This document shows, piece after piece, positions 50,957 to 59,833 of a DNA stretch of 64,000 nucleotides. Source of the DNA: JAJKIV01 sp036274195 (GTDB taxonomy: Bacteria; Gemmatimonadota; Gemmatimonadetes; Gemmatimonadales; Gemmatimonadaceae); NCBI GenBank assembly GCA_036274195.1, contig DASUGD010000050.1, forward strand, positions 1 through 64,000. Direction: 5' to 3'. A program made the translations under genes and the position numbers. The notes beneath the pieces were generated by a model, which worked only from the letters and a program-made list of their open reading frames with translations, ran no database searches and was not told the origin of the DNA. Each line of letters begins with the position of its first letter. The stretch's first letter is position 1.

Positions 50957-52441
50957 TCACCCGCGCGCTCCGATGCCGAGCTGCGGCCAGAGCGCATCGA
51001 CGCGAGCCCGTGTTGCCGCATCCATCTCGATCACCTTCGGCCAGCTTCGGGTGAATCCCTCTTCGGGCCATTTGCGCGTCGCATCGATACCCATCTTCGA
51101 GCCGTAAGTGAACGCTCGGCTCGAATGATCGAGCACATCGACCGGCCCCATCGTGAAGCGCGTGTCACGCTCGGGATCGATGTTGTTGAGTGCCACCCAC
51201 CAGGCTTCCTGCGGATTCCGGACGTTGACTTCCTTGTCGACGATCACCAGCACCTTCGCGAGCGACATGAGCCCCTGCCCCCACATGGCATTCATCACTT
51301 TGTAGGCCTGCCCGGGATACTGCTTGTCGATCGACACGAAGACGAGGTTGTGGAAGATGCCCTCGGCAGGCATGTGATAGTCGACGATTTCGGGAATCGT
51401 CAGTTTCAACAGCGGCAGGAAGATGCGCTCCGTCGCGTGGCCGAGATAGAAATCCTCCATTGGCGGGCGCCCAACGATGGTCGATGCGTAGATCGGGTTC
51501 CGGCGCATCGTGACCGCAGTGATGTGCACCTGCGGATAGAGGTCTGCCTCGGAGTAGAAACCCGTGTGGTCGCCGAACGGCCCTTCAACGACGAGTGCCT
51601 CACGCGGATCGATGTGACCCTCGAGCACAAACTCCGCGGACGCCGGCACGTCGAGGTCGCAGGTTATCGCCTTGGTGAGGTGAACCGGCGCACCGCGGAG
51701 AAAGCCTGCGAACAGGAACTCGTCGACGGTCGGCGGCAGCGGAGCCGAGGCCGAGTAGATCGACGCCGGGTCGGCGCCGATGGCGACGCACACCGGCATG
51801 GTCTCGCCACGCTCCGCCATCTCGCGCCAGTGTGCGGCACCGACCTTGTGACGTTGCCAGTGCATTGCGACTGTCCGCGGGCCGAGCACCTGGACCCGGT
51901 ACATGCCGACGTTTCGGATCCCACGCTTCGGATCTCGCGAGATGACCATGGGAAGCGTGATGTACGGGCCGCCATCCTCCGGCCAGGTGGTCATGACGGG
52001 CAACTTGCGCAGGTCGACCTGGTTGCCCTGCCAGACGACCTCCTGACAGGGCGGTGACCCTCGCGTTGCCCGGGGCGGGAAGCGCGCGATTTCCAGCAGC
52101 CGCGGGATGAGCGAGAGCTTCGCGACGATGCCGTCGGGCACCTTGAGATCCATCAGCTGCGTGATTCGCGCGCCGATGTCGTCGAGGTCGCGAACGCCGA
52201 GGGCGATCGCCATTCGGCGCATCGAGCCGAACAGGTTGATCGCCACCGGGTACGCGGAGGCGCTGCCGTCATCCAACACCGGCTGCTCGAACAGCAGCGC
52301 GGGGCCGCCGCCGGGCATCTTCATGGCCCGGTCGGCGATCTCGCACATCTCGAGCTTCACCGCGACCGGCTGCCTAACGCGGACGAGCTCGCCGGCCCCG
52401 TCGATGGCAGCGATGAAATCAGAGAGCGAATCGAGGGTCAT
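50957..52441 (-). CDS. ubiD: UbiD-family prenyl-FMN-dependent decarboxylase
   Basis: 494 residues. Removes the ring carboxylate of the prenylated quinone precursor (3-polyprenyl-4-hydroxybenzoate or a naphthoate). UbiD features include the prFMN-binding region KLEMCEIADR, the E-R-E network around EGPFGDHTGFYSEADLYP, and the RNVGMYRVQVLG segment. Lies 30 bases after ubiE and before a chemoreceptor, ubiA and the cofactor-making ubiX, a complete functional unit. Confidence 0.93.
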   Translation of the reverse strand: MTLDSLSDFIAAIDGAGELVRVRQPVAVKLEMCEIADRAMKMPGGGPALLFEQPVLDDGSASAYPVAINLFGSMRRMAIALGVRDLDDIGARITQLMDLKVPDGIVAKLSLIPRLLEIARFPPRATRGSPPCQEVVWQGNQVDLRKLPVMTTWPEDGGPYITLPMVISRDPKRGIRNVGMYRVQVLGPRTVAMHWQRHKVGAAHWREMAERGETMPVCVAIGADPASIYSASAPLPPTVDEFLFAGFLRGAPVHLTKAITCDLDVPASAEFVLEGHIDPREALVVEGPFGDHTGFYSEADLYPQVHITAVTMRRNPIYASTIVGRPPMEDFYLGHATERIFLPLLKLTIPEIVDYHMPAEGIFHNLVFVSIDKQYPGQAYKVMNAMWGQGLMSLAKVLVIVDKEVNVRNPQEAWWVALNNIDPERDTRFTMGPVDVLDHSSRAFTYGSKMGIDATRKWPEEGFTRSWPKVIEMDAATRARVDALWPQLGIGARG

Positions 52442-52471
52442 GAGGGACGTGTCGTCACCCAGGCGGTCGGC

Positions 52472-53236
52472 TCAGATCGGAGGGCGTCCCGGCTTGTCGC
52501 CGGCGTGAATCGCGGCAATGCCCATGGTCAGCGACTCCCATCGAACGTTCACGAACCCGGCGGCGCGCATGGCACGCGCGAGCTCCTCCTGCATCGGGAA
52601 CCGCGCGACCGATTCAGGGAGGTACCGATAGGCGGTTGGGTGCCTGCTGACGATCCGGCCGACGGCGGGCAATACGGCGTGGAAATACGTGTGGTAGACC
52701 CCGCGGACGATGCGCGAGCGTGGCGTCGAGAACTCGAGAATCACGAACCGCCCGCCCGGTTGAAGAACGCGGTAGGCTTCCGCCAACGCGGCGGGCAGGC
52801 TGGCGACGTTGCGGATCCCGAACGCAACGATGGCGCCGGCAGCGGCGTCGTCGGCAACGGGAAGCTCCAGGGCATCGGCGGTCACGGGAGCCACGAGCAC
52901 GCGAGATGCCTTGTTCGATCCAGCCCGGAGCATTGGCTCGGCGAAGTCGGTGCCAAGCACGAGCCCGCGAAATCCCCGGGTCTGTGCAAGCTCCGACGCG
53001 ACGTCGAGGGTTCCGGCACATAGGTCGATGTACACGCCGGCCGGATTCCGCAACGGATCGAGCTCCGCGATCGCGCGCCGACGCCACCGTCGATCGATGT
53101 TGAAGCTGAGAAGGTGGTTGAGGAGATCGTAGCGGGGCGCGATCTCCGAGAAGACACGGCGCACGTAGGCGCGCTTCTCGGCGCCGCCTGCGGCGGCGGC
53201 TCGGGCTTCGGTCTTCTCGAGGTCGACTGTTGGCAT
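52472..53236 (-). CDS. ubiE: Demethylmenaquinone/ubiquinone methyltransferase
   Basis: SAM-dependent C-methyltransferase for the last ring methylation, 254 residues (menG/ubiE). Motif KRAYVRRVFSEIAPRYDLLN with LLSFNIDRRWRR at the N-terminus, SAM site LDVASELAQ (motif I is YIDLCAGTLDVA), the GIRNV loop, and the family end-motif GIAAIHAGDKP. It opens the quinone operon and is divergent from the ECF sigma factor with 72 bases between. Confidence 0.93.
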   Translation of the reverse strand: MPTVDLEKTEARAAAAGGAEKRAYVRRVFSEIAPRYDLLNHLLSFNIDRRWRRRAIAELDPLRNPAGVYIDLCAGTLDVASELAQTRGFRGLVLGTDFAEPMLRAGSNKASRVLVAPVTADALELPVADDAAAGAIVAFGIRNVASLPAALAEAYRVLQPGGRFVILEFSTPRSRIVRGVYHTYFHAVLPAVGRIVSRHPTAYRYLPESVARFPMQEELARAMRAAGFVNVRWESLTMGIAAIHAGDKPGRPPI

Positions 53237-53308
53237 TCGGACCGAAAGGTATAGCTTCCTCCCACCGCCGGCGACGCTGTCTCTCGTGGAGCCGCCGCCG
53301 TCCCCTGC

Positions 53309-53917
53309 ATGGCGCCATCACTCGACTTAGCGAATCTACCGGACGCCGATGTCGTCAAGCTCGCCCAACAAGGGCGGGAGGCGGCGTTCCGCGAGCTTCT
53401 CCGACGGTACGAGCGGCCGGTCTTTTCCCTGATTTTCCGTATGGTTCGGGACCGCGAGATCTCCGAGGACCTCGCGCAGGACACCTTCATCAAGGTGCTG
53501 AACCACATCGACCGATATCGCCCCGAGTTCAAGCTCTCCAGTTGGCTGTTCAAGATCGCCAACAACGTCGCGATCGATCATCTGCGTAAGCGTCAGCTGG
53601 ACACCATCAGCATCGATGGATCGCCCCACGCCGCGACGGCAGCGGAGGTCGAGGCGACGTCATTCGACCTGACCGCCCGACAGGAATCTGCACTCGAGGA
53701 GATGGAGGCACGGGAGCTCGGTACCGCGATCGAGCGGGCGATCGCTCGCCTCCGCCCCGAGTACCGTTCGTGCATCATGCTGCGTCACGTCGAGGGCCGA
53801 TCCTACGAGGAGATCGCTGCCACCCTGGACCTGCCGCTGGGAACCGTAAAGACCTATATCCATCGCGCACGCCACGAGCTGCGCGAGGCGCTCGAACACG
53901 TGAAGGGCCCCGGGTAA
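53309..53917 (+). CDS. ECF-type RNA polymerase sigma factor
   Basis: 202 residues with the two ECF regions. Sigma2 (about 28-95) has RDREISEDLAQDTFIKV and FKLSSWLFKIANNVAIDHLRKR. Sigma4 (about 135-195) has LRPEYRSCIMLRHVEGRSYEEIAATLDLPLGTVKTYIHRAR. It belongs with RpoE-like factors. Directly downstream are a TGAAAC-N16-CGTA promoter-like site and a zinc anti-sigma gene, so it probably autoregulates its regulator and the following envelope genes. Confidence 0.94.
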   Translation: MAPSLDLANLPDADVVKLAQQGREAAFRELLRRYERPVFSLIFRMVRDREISEDLAQDTFIKVLNHIDRYRPEFKLSSWLFKIANNVAIDHLRKRQLDTISIDGSPHAATAAEVEATSFDLTARQESALEEMEARELGTAIERAIARLRPEYRSCIMLRHVEGRSYEEIAATLDLPLGTVKTYIHRARHELREALEHVKGPG

Positions 53918-53934
53918 GCCAATTCGAATTTACC

Positions 53935-53960
53935 TGAAACCCTTTCTAAGCCCGCCCGTA
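53935..53960 (+). promoter_or_regulatory. Candidate ECF-sigma promoter for the anti-sigma operon
   Basis: TGAAAC (53935-53940) and CGTA (53957-53960) are separated by exactly 16 bases, 18 bases after the sigma stop and 20 before the anti-sigma GTG. This matches the TGAAAC-N16-CGTA form known for SigW-like ECF factors. Recognition by the adjacent sigma factor is inferred. Confidence 0.55.
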
Positions 53961-53979
53961 CGGCCCGGTTGGAGGATTT

Positions 53980-54570
53980 GTGGAACACAGGCACCTACTA
54001 CCAGACGAAATCGATCAGCTCCTGGACGGCGAGGCCGGATTCGGCGTCGCTCCGCTCCTGGCGCACGTCGAGAACTGCGCAGCGTGTCGCGCCGAACTGG
54101 CCGACGCTCGGCAGGTGGTAAGCGCGCTCGAGCGCATGCCACATTTTGCGCCATCCCCGCTGTTCAGAGACCGGGTGATGACGCAGGTCCAGGTCTTCGA
54201 GCCCTGGCACGTTTCGGCACTCGACACGGCAAAGCGGTGGCTTCCCGCGTCCCGATCCGCCCGGTTCATTGGGGTCGCCGCAACATCTGTTTTCGCCCTT
54301 GTCGTTTCACTGACCGCCGTCTGGATGGCAGTGAGGCTGGACGCGTTCCTGTTCTTCTTCGACCTCGCCGGCCAGCGCGTCCGCGCCGCCCTGTTCGACT
54401 CACTCGGGGGGGCGATCGCTAGCACGTTCGGCACCGCTGCCGTTGACGCGCTCCGCACCGGCGGAGTGGCGGCCGTGGCAGGTGTAACCAGCTTCCTGGT
54501 CGTGGTGGTCCTGGCTGCGGTCGGGCTCAGGGCTGTCGTAGCGACCGCTCGTCGACGCCGGGCGACCTGA
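53980..54570 (+). CDS. Zinc-type anti-sigma factor
   Basis: 196 residues. The N-terminal zf-HC2 domain has His29, Cys33 and Cys36 in HVENCAACRAEL (HxxxCxxC), the sigma-binding zinc fold. After ~50 residues come two hydrophobic stretches: FIGVAATSVFALVVSLTAVWMAV near 90-113, and VAAVAGVTSFLVVVVLAAVGL near the end. That makes it membrane-bound, so an envelope signal can release sigma. GTG start with GGAGG four bases upstream. Confidence 0.9.
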   Translation: MEHRHLLPDEIDQLLDGEAGFGVAPLLAHVENCAACRAELADARQVVSALERMPHFAPSPLFRDRVMTQVQVFEPWHVSALDTAKRWLPASRSARFIGVAATSVFALVVSLTAVWMAVRLDAFLFFFDLAGQRVRAALFDSLGGAIASTFGTAAVDALRTGGVAAVAGVTSFLVVVVLAAVGLRAVVATARRRRAT

Positions 54571-54574
54571 ACCA

Positions 54575-55777
54575 ATGCGAACGGCCATTCTCCCGCTGAT
54601 CCTCGCGGTCGCTGCGGCGCCGCTGACGGCTCGGCAGGCCGCCGGCATCCAGCAGAACCCGAACGCCGAGAAGCCGACCGCCGAGTCCTCGGCCAAGGCT
54701 GCGACGCCGGCCGGTGCCGTCGAGGCAGCCGATTCGGCAAACGTTCAACTGCCAAAGGCGACCCTCGACTCCCTGACGGAGCTCGTGAACCGGTTCCGCC
54801 GAGATCCCGAAGCGGTGCCATTGCCGCCGAACACTCAGATCGCGATGGGCGGCCGGACTATTCCGGCAGGGACCTCGGTCGCGGGGCCGGTCGCGGCAGC
54901 GGGCGGGCCGCTCCACGTCTACGGCACCGTGACCGGCGATGCCATCGCCATCGGCGGCGACGTGATCGTACACCCGGGCGCTCGTATCACCGGCAATGCG
55001 GTATCAGCGTTAGGCACCGTGACCCTGGCCGGCGGAACCGTCGGCGGAGAGATCCGTCAGCTCGCCGGCGCGCTCGGTGCCGTTCAGCAGGCAGCCGAGG
55101 TGGAGTCGCCGGCGCGCAGCACGCGGCATGCCCTCGCGCTGTCATCGAGTTGGCTGATCATCCTCGTGCTCATGGCGATCGGCGTGCTGCTGTTCGCCGG
55201 CGACTATCTCGACGGCGTCGTGGATTCCCTCGAGGGCCGTTTCGGTCGCTCGTTCTGGGCTGGCATCGCGACGCAGCTCGCGCTCGCGCCGGTGCTCTGC
55301 CTCCTTGTCATCGCCCTCGCCGTCACCATTCTCGGCATACTGCTCATTCCGTTCGCGATCGTGGCGTTCGTCCTCGCGGTCGCGGGGCTGATCACGCTCG
55401 GGTTCCTCGCCATTGCGCGCGTCACCGGCGAGTCGGTCGCACCGGCTGCGAGCAAGCGGTACTCGGCGCGCGGCGCAGCACTTCGGGCGCTCGTGGTTGG
55501 CGTGTCCATCTACATGGGGCTTTGGGTGCTCGCGTCGGCGTTCGCGTGGGCGCCGATCGTGGAGACGGTGCTTCGCGCGGTCGCTATAGCGATCACCTGG
55601 GTGGCGACCACCGCGGGCCTTGGCGCTGCCGTGATTTCGCGCGGTGGCACCAAGCGGTCGGCACCGACGCCGTCGCTCGCAGCGGTGAACGACATCCCGT
55701 GGCAGACGCCCACGCCGGTAACCGGCGTGGTGGCAGCACGCCGGCCAACGCCGGCGTCTCCCGCGCGCGACCGATGA
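54575..55777 (+). CDS. Bactofilin-like membrane protein
   Basis: 400 residues. A signal peptide (RTAILPLILAVAAAPLTA) leads to an Ala/Glu-rich linker. A short repeated-glycine beta region (about 105-165: AGPVAAAGGPLHVYGTVTGDAIAIGGDVIVHP) resembles the polymerising repeats of bactofilins. About four transmembrane helices (195-360) and a Pro-rich tail follow. The beta region would lie outside the cytoplasm, unlike true bactofilins. Coupled by ATGA to the next gene and four bases after the anti-sigma gene, so very likely part of the same stress operon. Confidence 0.75.
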   Translation: MRTAILPLILAVAAAPLTARQAAGIQQNPNAEKPTAESSAKAATPAGAVEAADSANVQLPKATLDSLTELVNRFRRDPEAVPLPPNTQIAMGGRTIPAGTSVAGPVAAAGGPLHVYGTVTGDAIAIGGDVIVHPGARITGNAVSALGTVTLAGGTVGGEIRQLAGALGAVQQAAEVESPARSTRHALALSSSWLIILVLMAIGVLLFAGDYLDGVVDSLEGRFGRSFWAGIATQLALAPVLCLLVIALAVTILGILLIPFAIVAFVLAVAGLITLGFLAIARVTGESVAPAASKRYSARGAALRALVVGVSIYMGLWVLASAFAWAPIVETVLRAVAIAITWVATTAGLGAAVISRGGTKRSAPTPSLAAVNDIPWQTPTPVTGVVAARRPTPASPARDR

Positions 55778-56637
55778 CGGCACGCACGAGCCGCCTGCTC
55801 GCGCTCGGTCTCGCGTCGGTGGCGGCGTCCGTGGTTGCGCCGACGGCCCGCGCCCAGAGCTGGCGTACACTCGACGTCGCGCGCCAGCTCACCGACTCCT
55901 CGCCGGCGTCGGTCCGGGTCGTGTATGGCACCGGCCGAATCGGCGTCAGGGCGACATCGAGTCCGCTGCTGTACCACATGCAGCTGCGATACGACGCGAC
56001 ACGTACCCAGCCCCGCCACACGTTCAACACGGCATCTCGCAAGCTGCAAATCGGCGTGCAGAAGTCGGAGATGCGGTTCTCCGGGCGCAACGACTCAGAC
56101 GCCGGGCATCTGCAGCTCGAGCTTTCGAGAACCACGCCCCTCGATCTCAACCTGGATCTCGGCGCGGTGGAATCAGATCTCGATCTCACCGGGCTCAGAA
56201 TCTCCAAGCTGCACGTCGAGTCCGGCGCGAGTGATGCCAAGCTGCGCTTCGACTCGCTCAACGCGACGCGAATGAGCGTCCTCGAGATCTCGCTGGGCGC
56301 CGCCAGTTTCCGGGGAGAACGCCTCGCGAACGCGAACGCACAGGACATCCGGGTGGATGCGGGAGTGGGCAACGTCGAGCTCGACCTTGGCGGCCAGTGG
56401 ACTCAGGACATCGACCTCCACGTGGAGGTGACGCTCGGGATCGTCACCATCCACATCCCGTCGGATGTCGGAGTGCACGTGTCGCTCGAGAAAACCGTCG
56501 CGTCCTTCGATCACGACGGCCTGATCGAGCGCGATGGCGGCTGGGTTTCGAAGAACTGGGACTCGGCACCGCACAAGGTCCGCGTCACCGCCGAAACCGT
56601 TTTCGGCAAGCTCTCGATCGATAGAACGGGGCGTTAA
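55774..56637 (+). CDS. Toastrack/DUF4097-like envelope protein
   Basis: 287 residues from ATG 55774, which overlaps the preceding stop (ATGA). A signal peptide (LLALGLASVAASVVAPTARAQ) is followed by a repetitive beta sequence: LDLNLDLGAVESDLDLTGL, LHVESGASDAKLRFDS and IRVDAGVGNVELDLG. This has the alternating pattern of DUF4097/LiaF-type beta-helix (toastrack) domains, ending HIPSDVGVHVSLEK. Such domains often pair with envelope-stress regulators, as here. Confidence 0.75.
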   Translation: MTARTSRLLALGLASVAASVVAPTARAQSWRTLDVARQLTDSSPASVRVVYGTGRIGVRATSSPLLYHMQLRYDATRTQPRHTFNTASRKLQIGVQKSEMRFSGRNDSDAGHLQLELSRTTPLDLNLDLGAVESDLDLTGLRISKLHVESGASDAKLRFDSLNATRMSVLEISLGAASFRGERLANANAQDIRVDAGVGNVELDLGGQWTQDIDLHVEVTLGIVTIHIPSDVGVHVSLEKTVASFDHDGLIERDGGWVSKNWDSAPHKVRVTAETVFGKLSIDRTGR

Positions 56638-56695
56638 CCCACCGCCTCTTCGCACACCATTTGCGCTCGTAGGCGCCACACGACGGGAGTGGCGC

Positions 56696-57652
56696 ATGGT
56701 AATACTGGGGTATCGAGCCGGGTCGATCGCGAAGAAGGCGCTGAAGGAGACGCTGGACGACAATCTCCTTGGGCTGGCCGCGCAGACGGCCTACTACTTC
56801 TTCTTCTCGCTTTTCCCCCTGCTTCTGTTCATCGCCCCCCTGCTCAGCCTCGTCGGCAACAAGCAGGAGACGTTCGCACTCTTCACGTCGCAGCTGCAGC
56901 AGGTCGTACCGAGCGAGGGTTGGGCGCTCATCGGCGGCGTGATCAAGGACGTCGTCTATGCGAAGAACGCGCCCGGGCTCATGTCCATTGGTGCGCTGCT
57001 CGCGATCTGGGCCGGCTCGAACGTGTTCGGGGCGCTCATAGGGGCACTGAACGTCGCTTACGACGTCAAGGAAACCCGCCCATGGTGGAAGCAGAAGCTC
57101 ATCGCACTGGCGAGTGTGGTCGTCGTCGGCTTAGTCGTGCTCATCTCGACGGTCATGATCCTCGCCGGTGACAAGATCACGAGCTGGATCGCAGGCCGGC
57201 TAGCGCTCGACTCCGGTACGCAAGCGCTCGTGACCATCGTTCAGGTACCGATCGCGTTCGCGCTGCTGGTCGCGATCGCGGGTCTGTCGTACTACTTCCT
57301 GCCGAACCTCCGCCAGAGCAAGAAACAGGTGCTCGTCGGAGCGGTCTTCACGACCATCGGGTGGGCGCTCGTGACCGTGGCGCTTCGTGTCTACATGGCG
57401 AATTTCGCGAATTACAACGCCACGTATGGCGCGATCGGCGGCGTGATCGCGCTGCTCACGTGGATGTACTTCTCGATGCTCGTCTTTCTGATCGGTGGTG
57501 AGATCAACTCCGAGATACATCACGGCACGGGTGCCGTCGCGCCGCGCGCCGGAATGCTCTACGGTGGCCGGATCGAGACCGCGGCAGCCGCAGGGGTTCC
57601 GTCGCTCGATCGCGTCGAACGGATCGAGCCGTTAGGCGCCCGGCGCACGTAG
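56696..57652 (+). CDS. YihY/BrkB-family membrane protein
   Basis: 318 residues with six or so hydrophobic segments. Family features are LAAQTAYYFFFSLFPLLLFI near the N-terminus, NVAYDVKETRPWWKQKL in the middle and YGAIGGVIALLTWMYFSMLVFLIGGEIN near the end. Annotated elsewhere as putative ribonuclease BN, but that name was shown to be wrong; the function is unknown. ATG 56696 has GGGAG six bases upstream. The last 21 bases overlap the opposing SAM hydrolase gene. Confidence 0.9.
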   Translation: MVILGYRAGSIAKKALKETLDDNLLGLAAQTAYYFFFSLFPLLLFIAPLLSLVGNKQETFALFTSQLQQVVPSEGWALIGGVIKDVVYAKNAPGLMSIGALLAIWAGSNVFGALIGALNVAYDVKETRPWWKQKLIALASVVVVGLVVLISTVMILAGDKITSWIAGRLALDSGTQALVTIVQVPIAFALLVAIAGLSYYFLPNLRQSKKQVLVGAVFTTIGWALVTVALRVYMANFANYNATYGAIGGVIALLTWMYFSMLVFLIGGEINSEIHHGTGAVAPRAGMLYGGRIETAAAAGVPSLDRVERIEPLGARRT

Positions 57653-58387
57653 CGTCACGCGCGTGCCGCGCGTGATCTCCAGCGCGCGCGCGGCGCTTCC
57701 GTCGCGCTGGGCGATCTCGACGAAGCCGCTCGAGCCGACGAGCGCGATGATGTCGCCAACGGGACCGTCGGCATACGTACGGACGATCGGCATCGTCCGT
57801 CCCCGGATCTCGATCCGGCCACCCCGCGGGGCAATCAGGTTGCTGATCGCGTTCCCGAACCGATCGACGGCAATGATCTCGCCGACCACTGAGCCGTCGC
57901 TGGCTCGCCGTGCCTCCGGCGTCCGCCTGATGACCGGATCGAGGCACGGCCCACCAAGCGCATCGATCGCGGTGCCGGTCGCGAGAAGTGCTGCTGCCGG
58001 AGCGAACACGTCACGTCCGTGGAATGTGGCCGAGGCGTTCGGCGGAACCGGTAGCGACACGGCGCGCGATCCGCCTGCCAGGAGCGCCGGACTCAGAACG
58101 CCGTTGTCCGGACCCACGAGGAACCGATCGTCGCTGCTCACTGCGAGCGCGTTGCGATCCGAGCCGACGCCGGGGTCGACAACGACGAGATGGACGGTCC
58201 CGCTCGGGAAGCGACGCCAGTAGCGTGCGACCGCAAGGCGTGCCGCCTCGACGTCCTGGGCCGCAATCTCGTGTGAGAGATCGACCATCGTGAGATCCGG
58301 CACCGCCGAAAGCAGCACGCCCTTCAGCTCCGCAACGTAGCCGTCGGCGGTGCCGAAATCGGTGAGCAAGGTGATGATCGGTCGCAT
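57632..58387 (-). CDS. SAM hydroxide adenosyltransferase (DUF62)
   Basis: 251 residues of the fluorinase/chlorinase/SAM-hydrolase family. Conserved residues lie in TLLTDFGTADGYVAELKG, the VVVDPGVGSDRNALAV water-activating Asp-Arg region and VGPDNGVLSPAL. Lacking the halide-site insert of fluorinases, it should hydrolyse S-adenosylmethionine to adenosine and methionine. The TAA lies in a GCCTAACG octamer. Three bases separate it from the MATE gene upstream. Confidence 0.9.
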   Translation of the reverse strand: MRPIITLLTDFGTADGYVAELKGVLLSAVPDLTMVDLSHEIAAQDVEAARLAVARYWRRFPSGTVHLVVVDPGVGSDRNALAVSSDDRFLVGPDNGVLSPALLAGGSRAVSLPVPPNASATFHGRDVFAPAAALLATGTAIDALGGPCLDPVIRRTPEARRASDGSVVGEIIAVDRFGNAISNLIAPRGGRIEIRGRTMPIVRTYADGPVGDIIALVGSSGFVEIAQRDGSAARALEITRGTRVTLRAPGA

Positions 58388-58390
58388 GGG

Positions 58391-59833
58391 CTAGACGGAT
58401 TTGTGCTTCCAGCCGCCCGCGCGCCAGAGGATGATCATGGCGATCCCCCGCGCAGCGGCCGTGAGTGAGATGACCCACCAAATGCCGTCAACGCCCCAGT
58501 GATCGGCCGCCCACCAGGCGAGCGGAATGCGTAGCGCAGTCAACGCGGTCGACGTGAACATGGGTGGGACCGTGTGCCCCGCCCCTCCGAGTGCACCCTC
58601 CAGAACGACTTCGGCACAAACCGTGAGATCGGCCAGCGCACCGATGCGCAGGTAGTGCGCGGCGACGGTGATGACAGCGGCCTCGGACGTGAAGAGTGCG
58701 GCCAACCTCTCGGGGACGATGAGAGCCGCTGCCACGGCCGCGAGGGCCGGCGCCGTGGCATAGCCCAGCGTCACCCAGCCAGCGCGCTCGGCGCGATCGA
58801 TCTTGCGTGCGCCGAGGTTCTGGCCGACGATCGCGGCCGCCGCGGCGCCGAACCCCACGCCGACGGTGTAGAGCCAGCTCTCGACCCGATGGCCGATGCC
58901 TAACGCCGCGAGCGCTGGCGTGCCGAACCGCGTCGTCGTCCGCGTGAGCGCGACGTAGATCAGGGAGAACATGACCCCCGTCAGGGCGGTCGGCAGGCCG
59001 ATCCGGGCAACGGAACGGACGGTTCGCCGCGTGACGCGTCCCGCGCGCATGAGGCCGCGCCGCGACAACAGCGCCAACCCTGCCATGAACGCGCCGCCCC
59101 GTGTGAGGACGAGGGCAATCGCCGCCCCCACGATCCCGAGCCGTGGCGCGCCGGCCAGACCGAGGATCAGTACCGGGTCGAGCACGAGCGTGCAGGCCGT
59201 CGACACGAGAAGCAGCGTGAACGGCGTGCGTGTGTCACCGGACGCACGGAACGCCGCATCGATCGCGAAATAGCCGTAGATGAGCGGCGCGCCGATGAAA
59301 TAGACGCGAAGGTAGTCGCGCCCGAGTGCCGTGACCTCGGGCGGCGTCCGCATGAGCGCGAACAGGTAGTCGACCGAGAGCGCGCCGGCGAAGCCAATGC
59401 CGAGGCCTAACGCGATGGCGAACCCAAGCGCCTCGCCGACCACGCGCGCGGCCTGGTCGGACCGGCCTTCGCCATGGCGGCGAGCGGCGACGGCCGTTAG
59501 GCCTACACTCACCATCTCCGCCACGGAGATGACCAACCAGATCCAGAACACCGCGGTCGACACCGCGGCGAGGCCTCGCGCGCCGATTCGCTTCCCGACC
59601 CAGTACGCGTCGGCCGAAGCGAACACCGTCATGAGCACGTTCGACGCAACCGCGGGGAGCGCGAGGCGGCGAATGACGGCCCCGAGCGAATCGTCGACCA
59701 CGCTCGCTTCGCGCGCAGCTCCTGCTACCGATACCGTGGCGGCACCATCGTGTGCCTCGAACGGCAGCGCGGCCGCCGGAGCAGGTTCCGGCGGCCGCGC
59801 GACGATCTCGCCTGCGCTATCGCGCGCGGTCAC
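58391..59833 (-). CDS. MATE-family efflux transporter
   Basis: 480 residues with about twelve hydrophobic segments in the two-fold MATE arrangement. An Ala/Pro-rich ~45-residue cytoplasmic lead precedes LGAVIRRLALPAVASNVLMTVFASADAYWVG. The second half opens VRSVARIGLPTALTGV. It exports cationic drugs or dyes by Na+ or H+ antiport; the substrate is unknown. GTG start overlaps the Mrp stop (GTGA). Confidence 0.88.
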   Translation of the reverse strand: MTARDSAGEIVARPPEPAPAAALPFEAHDGAATVSVAGAAREASVVDDSLGAVIRRLALPAVASNVLMTVFASADAYWVGKRIGARGLAAVSTAVFWIWLVISVAEMVSVGLTAVAARRHGEGRSDQAARVVGEALGFAIALGLGIGFAGALSVDYLFALMRTPPEVTALGRDYLRVYFIGAPLIYGYFAIDAAFRASGDTRTPFTLLLVSTACTLVLDPVLILGLAGAPRLGIVGAAIALVLTRGGAFMAGLALLSRRGLMRAGRVTRRTVRSVARIGLPTALTGVMFSLIYVALTRTTTRFGTPALAALGIGHRVESWLYTVGVGFGAAAAAIVGQNLGARKIDRAERAGWVTLGYATAPALAAVAAALIVPERLAALFTSEAAVITVAAHYLRIGALADLTVCAEVVLEGALGGAGHTVPPMFTSTALTALRIPLAWWAADHWGVDGIWWVISLTAAARGIAMIILWRAGGWKHKSV

